From positions 1 to 64,000 of IMG/VR virus record IMGVR_UViG_3300020052_000004: a stretch of 64,000 bases of DNA, one strand, 5' to 3'. Positions within the stretch are counted from its first letter, which is position 1. Each line of letters opens with the position of its first letter. The stretch is from a virus. A program made the position numbers and the translations under genes. The notes below the pieces were generated by a model. That model worked only from the letters and a program-made list of their open reading frames with translations. It ran no database searches and was not told the origin of the DNA. This document shows positions 60,228 through 64,000 of the stretch, piece by piece.

Positions 60228-60626
60228 ATGTGGTTATATAAAGATGTAGAATTTGATGAAGGCTTGATTGAAAAAAATATCGGATTCGTTTATCTTATAG
60301 TCAATAAGACAACCAATCGGCGTTACATTGGAAAGAAGCTTTTTTGGTTTAGCAAGACTCGTCAAGTTAAAGGAAAAAAGAAGAAAGAAAAGGTACCGTC
60401 TGATTGGAAGACCTATTGGTCATCTTCGGATGATGTCAAGAAAGATGTTGCAGAACTTGGGGAAAATAATTTTACACGTGAAATATTGCATCTTTGTATC
60501 AATAAAGGTACGATGACTTACCTAGAAGCTAAACTTCAATTTCATTATGAAGTATTAGAAAAACCAGCTGAATGGTATAACGGCCAAATTCAGTGCAGAA
60601 TTCATAGGACTCACGTAAAGTTATGA
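60228..60626 (+). CDS. GIY-YIG nuclease-like protein
   Basis: A 132-residue protein with GFVYLIVNKTTNRRYIGKK (GIY-YIG motif as FVY...YIG, about 18-37), KVPSDWKTYWSSSDDV and FTREILHLC, then TYLEAKLQFHYEVL with the catalytic glutamate. Relatives occur in many T4-like phages, annotated as putative or homing-type endonucleases. Here it is intergenic and not inside an intron. GTATAGT precedes the ATG; no strong ribosome site. Its last codons overlap the next gene. Confidence 0.7.
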   Translation: MWLYKDVEFDEGLIEKNIGFVYLIVNKTTNRRYIGKKLFWFSKTRQVKGKKKKEKVPSDWKTYWSSSDDVKKDVAELGENNFTREILHLCINKGTMTYLEAKLQFHYEVLEKPAEWYNGQIQCRIHRTHVKL

Positions 60627-61549
60627 CAACTCTACTTTTCTTGTCGGCTGTATCGTTATCAACGATTGCTGCATATTACGCCATCATGGGGTTGATGGCA
60701 ATCTTTTCTGGTGCTGCAATGTCCATAGCAATTATGGGCGGCGCATTGGAATTATCGAAGCTTGTTGTCGCTTCTTGGTTATACAGAAACTGGAAAGAGA
60801 CTTCAATTTTATTAAAAACTTATTTTGTCACAGCCATTATCGTATTGATGTGTTTGACCAGTATGGGAATCTTTGGATATCTTTCAAAGGCTCATAGTGA
60901 TCAGGGAATGATTACTGGTGATGTTCTGTCTAAGATAGAACTGATTGACGGAAAAATTAAGTATCAAAGGGAGATTATTAATGACGCTCGTGCAACGCTT
61001 GATCAACTGGATCAACAAATTGAAAAATACACCGAGCTCGGTGCCGTTACAAAAGGAGTTAAAGCAAGAGACTCCCAAAGAGATGAACGAGCCGCAGCCT
61101 ACAAAACCATCGAGGAAGCGCAAGCCAAAGTCAGTGAGTACACCAACCAGCGAATCCCCCTTGCCCAAGAAGCGCGCAAGGTCGAAGCGGAAATCGGACC
61201 AATCAGGTACATCGCAGCCTTAATTTACGGCGAACAGACTGATCCTAGCTTCTTAGAAAAGGCTGTACGTATTGTCACACTGATGATCGTAGGAGTATTT
61301 GATCCATTAGCTGTACTGATGTTCATAGGATACAATCAGACGGTAATGCGGTCTAAAGAAAAAGAACAGTCTATTCCTGAAGTAGTTCAAACTACAACGG
61401 AACCGGAACCAGAGTCTATAGAACCAACTCTAGAGACTATTCTGGAACCGGTGTTAGTAGAAGAAAAAAAAACTAAAGATGCCGGCACTCGGTTAAAAAT
61501 GAGTGAACGTATCCGATGTGGTGAAAACTTCAAAATCGAAAAATTATAA
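60623..61549 (+). CDS. Multi-pass membrane protein with coiled coil
   Basis: A 308-residue protein: three hydrophobic segments in the first 90 residues (including GAAMSIAIMGGALELSKLVV), a long coiled coil (about 105-195), a further membrane segment around 215-240 (IVTLMIVGVFDPLAVLMFIGY) and an acidic, proline-rich tail. Similar proteins are common in marine T4-like phages; function unknown. Bases about 61030-61250 are unusually C-rich compared with the rest. Confidence 0.7.
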   Translation: MTTLLFLSAVSLSTIAAYYAIMGLMAIFSGAAMSIAIMGGALELSKLVVASWLYRNWKETSILLKTYFVTAIIVLMCLTSMGIFGYLSKAHSDQGMITGDVLSKIELIDGKIKYQREIINDARATLDQLDQQIEKYTELGAVTKGVKARDSQRDERAAAYKTIEEAQAKVSEYTNQRIPLAQEARKVEAEIGPIRYIAALIYGEQTDPSFLEKAVRIVTLMIVGVFDPLAVLMFIGYNQTVMRSKEKEQSIPEVVQTTTEPEPESIEPTLETILEPVLVEEKKTKDAGTRLKMSERIRCGENFKIEKL

Positions 61550-61596
61550 TTCTTTACTATGATACAATGATATCATGTTTGTTAATGAGGTGTGAT

Positions 61597-61824
61597 ATGG
61601 AAGGAGTACGACAAGTGCCTGCACTGTTTAAAGCAAAAGTAGCTACTACCGATGAAGCTACTATATCGGTCCAGATTGGATATCGATTTGGATATATTGT
61701 ATACTCGGATTTGGGATCCCTCAATCAACGTACATGTAGAATCTATCCCACTGAAGCTGTCGCAAAAGCTTCAAATGGAGATCAGAAGATTGTTAAAGTG
61801 AAAGTTGAGGTTATTAATGATTGA
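61597..61824 (+). CDS. Unknown 75-residue protein
   Basis: Starts MEGVRQVPALFKAKVATTD and continues with beta-like segments (ISVQIGYRFGYIVYSDLG). ATG 61597 follows GAGG; the longer reading from 61567 overlaps a likely promoter (GATACAAT at 61562). It overlaps the next gene by eight bases. Not recognised. Confidence 0.5.
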   Translation: MEGVRQVPALFKAKVATTDEATISVQIGYRFGYIVYSDLGSLNQRTCRIYPTEAVAKASNGDQKIVKVKVEVIND

Positions 61825-62131
61825 TATTACTGAAAACGATAATATATTTGAAAATCGTCAAGAATTCTTAAAAACCCAAGAATTCCGAGATTGGCTAAAT
61901 GGATTACTAATGGAAGAAACACCTACATTAGTTACATTTACCAAAAAAGATGGTTCTACTCGTGTAATGAAATGTACTAAAAATCTATCTAAGATTCCTG
62001 TTACTATGCATCCTTCCGGCGAAAAGGAAATTAAAGAAGGAAGTGCATTTCGTGTATTTGATTTGGAAAACAACGGTTGGCGTTCATTCAACGCCGAATC
62101 TGTAAAAACTATTGAATTTAATATTGGATAA
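61817..62131 (+). CDS. WYL_2/DUF2693-like SH3-barrel protein
   Basis: A 104-residue protein. TLVTFTKKDGSTRVMKCTKNL and FRVFDLENNGWRSFNAESV fit the DUF2693 (WYL_2) family of small beta-barrels common in T4-like phages and thought to bind nucleic acid or ligand. ATG 61817 overlaps the stop of the preceding gene. Confidence 0.65.
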   Translation: MIDITENDNIFENRQEFLKTQEFRDWLNGLLMEETPTLVTFTKKDGSTRVMKCTKNLSKIPVTMHPSGEKEIKEGSAFRVFDLENNGWRSFNAESVKTIEFNIG

Positions 62132-62134
62132 TAT

Positions 62135-62395
62135 ATGATTAGCTCACCCGCAGACCGCAAAAAAATTAAAGATGCCATGGAAGAAATCTCCAACTCGATG
62201 ACTCGTGTTGATGCAGAAAAAGACTTCCAAAAAGAAGCAATTGCTGAATTAAATGATCAGTTTAAAATCTCTAAGAAAATCCTTTCTAAGATGGCACGTA
62301 CATACCACAAACAGAATTTCCAGAATGAGCAACAGTCTCATGAGGAATTTGAGACCCTCTATACTGAGGTGGTGGAACTTAAATCCGGGGAATAA
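62135..62395 (+). CDS. DsbA-like DNA-binding protein
   Basis: An 86-residue helical protein: KKIKDAMEEISNSMTRVDAEKD, FKISKKILSKMARTYHKQNF and EEFETLYTEVVEL. T4 DsbA (89 residues) has the same helix pattern with LALYHKDN and EEVVELYD, and binds double-stranded DNA near late promoters. The relation is plausible but distant. Confidence 0.5.
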   Translation: MISSPADRKKIKDAMEEISNSMTRVDAEKDFQKEAIAELNDQFKISKKILSKMARTYHKQNFQNEQQSHEEFETLYTEVVELKSGE

Positions 62396-62467
62396 AGTAA
62401 TACTTTAGTACTATATGTACGAATATTCCCGATTAGTGTATAATAGGTACCATACTGAGTACCTATT
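62396..62467 (+). promoter_or_regulatory. Promoter module F with start-point hairpin
   Basis: AGTAATACTTTAGTAC, TGTACG (62416-62421), 17 bases, TATAAT (62439-62444). The -10 overlaps the left arm of a perfect repeat AATAGGTAC/GTACCTATT (62442-62450/62459-62467), followed by TTTTCATTT. Confidence 0.7.
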
Positions 62468-62484
62468 TTCATTTGGAGAACCAT

Positions 62485-63597
62485 ATGGCGTTGACTAAAA
62501 AAGAAGTTGCATTGAAGAACAAGCGCGAGAAACTTAAAGCCTTGGGCAATGGATACGGATCAGATGAACCTATTATTAACAAGGATGCTTACGTTGAATC
62601 GCTGATGAGTGCCTTGAATTTCTACAACGCATCAAATGACAACAAAGAAAAACGCCGTTGGTTTATGGAGTATGTCGGCAAGAAGGAAGCTGCAAAGTTT
62701 TCCAATGTTGCCAGCGATCTAGAATTCCGATCTGCCGGTACTATTGCACGTTTGAAAATGCGTGATCAGTACTTGGCGGATCGTGAACTCGACTATCTAG
62801 AGTCTGAAGTCAAGCGATTGAGCTCATTTATCCCCAAACGAGCAGTTGTTGTTGTGGATACGGCACCGGCAAAACCTGTAGTGACTATTCAAGATCGAAT
62901 GGCGGAAGCCGCTAGTTCGCACATTGCTGAATTCAATGCAATGATCGATGATTTCATTACATCTGATGAACAACCAAACTTCAGTGGATATCTAGAAGCT
63001 AACAACGTTAGTGCTCCTGTTGCAAAACTTATTCCAGCAGCCTTTGTTAACTTTTGGAATGAACTTCAAGATCTTATTGAAGGAACCGATAAGCAACTAG
63101 TTGAAGGTTACTCCAATATTAAAAAGGTCAAGATCAAAAAGATCTGTAAACTAATTGAAGAGATTGAAGGTGCATGCGCTCAACGTGCTGTGGCTGCCAA
63201 ATCAGCACGTAAACCACGTGCTCGTAAGGAGAAACCACCATCAGTCTTGGCTGCAAAAGTTAAGTTCATGAAGCAATTCGATGAATTATCTATCGTATCT
63301 GAGCGTCCAGAGAAAATCGTAGGTGCAAAAGAAGTATTAGTGTATAATACAAAGTATAAGAAAGCTATGGTGTACCGTGCTTTCGGTGATGGAGCATTAA
63401 GTGTGAAAGGTACCAGTATCGTTAACTATGATGTTGCGTCTTCTGGTTCTAAAACAATGCGCAAGCCGGAGCAAATCAAAGACTTTGCCGCCATGACCAA
63501 GCGAACACTTGCATCAGCATTTAAGAGTCTAACGACTAAAGAAGCTGCAGTGAATGGTCGCTTGAATGAAGAATGTATTATTGTAAAGGTATTTTAA
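62485..63597 (+). CDS. Unknown 370-residue protein
   Basis: A mostly helical protein: ALTKKEVALKNKREKLKALGN, RRWFMEYVGKKEAAKF, a central acidic part, a basic linker (KSARKPRARKEK, about 242) and a C-terminal beta-containing domain (VLVYNTKYKKAMVYRAFGDGALSVKG). Counterparts exist in marine T4-like phages next to rnh, function unknown; the layout suggests nucleic-acid binding. ATG 62485 has TTGGAGAA; ATG 62473 contains it. Confidence 0.65.
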   Translation: MALTKKEVALKNKREKLKALGNGYGSDEPIINKDAYVESLMSALNFYNASNDNKEKRRWFMEYVGKKEAAKFSNVASDLEFRSAGTIARLKMRDQYLADRELDYLESEVKRLSSFIPKRAVVVVDTAPAKPVVTIQDRMAEAASSHIAEFNAMIDDFITSDEQPNFSGYLEANNVSAPVAKLIPAAFVNFWNELQDLIEGTDKQLVEGYSNIKKVKIKKICKLIEEIEGACAQRAVAAKSARKPRARKEKPPSVLAAKVKFMKQFDELSIVSERPEKIVGAKEVLVYNTKYKKAMVYRAFGDGALSVKGTSIVNYDVASSGSKTMRKPEQIKDFAAMTKRTLASAFKSLTTKEAAVNGRLNEECIIVKVF

Positions 63598-63598
63598 C

Positions 63599-64000
63599 GT
63601 GATTTTAATTGACTTCAACCAAGTGTGTCTTGCATCTATCATGACGATGCAAAGTGAACTGAAAACTGACGATGCCGCCAAGAAAAAAGATCTAATTCGT
63701 CATATTGCTCTATCATCCATCAAGTCATACAAGAAAAAGTATGCCAAGGATTACGGACAAATCGTAATCGCATCTGACGGACGTGGATACTGGCGCAAAG
63801 ATTTCTTTCCCAATTATAAAGCTAGTCGTAAAAAGAATCGTGACAAGTCTGATTTAGATTGGAAATTTATCTTCGACACTTTGGGCGAGATTCGTGATGA
63901 CTTACGACAGCACTTTCCATATAAGGTAGTATGCCTAGACAAGTGTGAAGCCGATGATGTAATTGCAGTATTAGCTCTTCAAACTCAGGAGTTCGGTCAG
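63599..64000 (+). CDS. rnh: RNase H / 5'-3' exonuclease (N-terminal part)
   Basis: Starts at GTG 63599 and runs off the window after 134 codons. ILIDFNQVCLASIM, SDGRGYWRKDFFPNYKASRKK and DKCEADDVIAVLA are the metal- and DNA-binding motifs of the FEN/T4 RNase H family, which removes Okazaki primers. The GTG is one base after the preceding stop. Confidence 0.9.
   Translation, partial: MILIDFNQVCLASIMTMQSELKTDDAAKKKDLIRHIALSSIKSYKKKYAKDYGQIVIASDGRGYWRKDFFPNYKASRKKNRDKSDLDWKFIFDTLGEIRDDLRQHFPYKVVCLDKCEADDVIAVLALQTQEFGQ

Noticed and set aside
60228-60626. Homing endonuclease in an intron
   Set aside because: The GIY-YIG gene lies between intact genes; no split gene or intron structure is seen nearby.
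60945-61223. A 92-codon basic ORF within the membrane-protein gene
   Set aside because: It lies in a second frame of a C-rich coiled-coil segment, has no ribosome site, and the main frame has clear membrane and coiled-coil features.

Overview
The window is a piece of a large tailed-phage genome of the T4 type (a contractile-tailed myovirus). All genes I accept lie on the + strand, packed with overlapping ATGA/TAATG start-stop junctions. The gene order (13-14-15-17-18-19-20-67-21-22-23-3-uvsY-uvsW-55-47-46, then 45-44-62-regA-hsp20-43-uvsX-41) is that of marine T4-like phages rather than of coliphage T4. Spanin genes and sigma70-type promoters point to a Gram-negative host. There are no photosystem genes, tRNAs or integrase in the window, so I do not name a host.

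Layout: 0-5 kb holds a seven-bladed FG-GAP fibre-like gene, the neck genes (gp13, gp14, gp15) and an extra fibre-like gene. 5-16 kb is the packaging, tail and head module from terminase to major capsid protein and a gp3-like tail protein. 16-21.6 kb carries recombination and late-transcription genes (UvsY, UvsW, gp55, gp47, gp46). 21.6-25.7 kb holds a CobT-like metallopeptidase/vWA gene and a CobS/MoxR-like AAA+ ATPase with two mini-genes between them. 25.8-37 kb is the replisome (clamp, clamp loader, RegA, Hsp20, polymerase, UvsX, gp41 helicase) plus nucleotide hydrolases and a possible archaeo-eukaryotic-type primase. 38-42.4 kb is a tightly coupled operon with a T4 gp42-type dCMP hydroxymethylase, a dCMP deaminase, a possible base-hypermodification protein and an SGNH-like protein. 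This is the best candidate for an undescribed DNA-modification system.

42.5-54.8 kb is a late virion and lysis region. Many of its proteins start with a short leader ending in (L/I)xE, like the T4 capsid-targeting peptide cut by gp21. They include nuclease-like, ligase-like and nucleotidyltransferase-like proteins and DUF6321-type and scaffold-like proteins. A Dps ferritin, an EF-hand/AT-hook protein, an Ig-like decoration protein and spanins lie among them. 54.9-60.2 kb is nucleotide metabolism (ThyX, NrdA, NrdB, thioredoxin, a class II aldolase-like protein). 60.2-64 kb holds a GIY-YIG protein, small DNA-binding or unknown proteins and the start of the RNase H gene.

Three regulatory layers are visible. 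Seven exact TATAAATA late promoters fit the encoded gp55 sigma factor and gp45 clamp. Six copies of a roughly 50-bp module (conserved upstream element, TGTACA-like -35, 17-18 bp, TATAAT-like -10) precede early or middle genes. A hairpin element GTATCYAGAGATACATTATA occurs three times. Several promoters have the -10 box inside or touching a perfect inverted repeat, and two genes appear to start at the predicted transcription start (leaderless). No stretch over 300 bases lacks a gene; the longest gap, 29459-29649, holds a late promoter and a run of hairpins.
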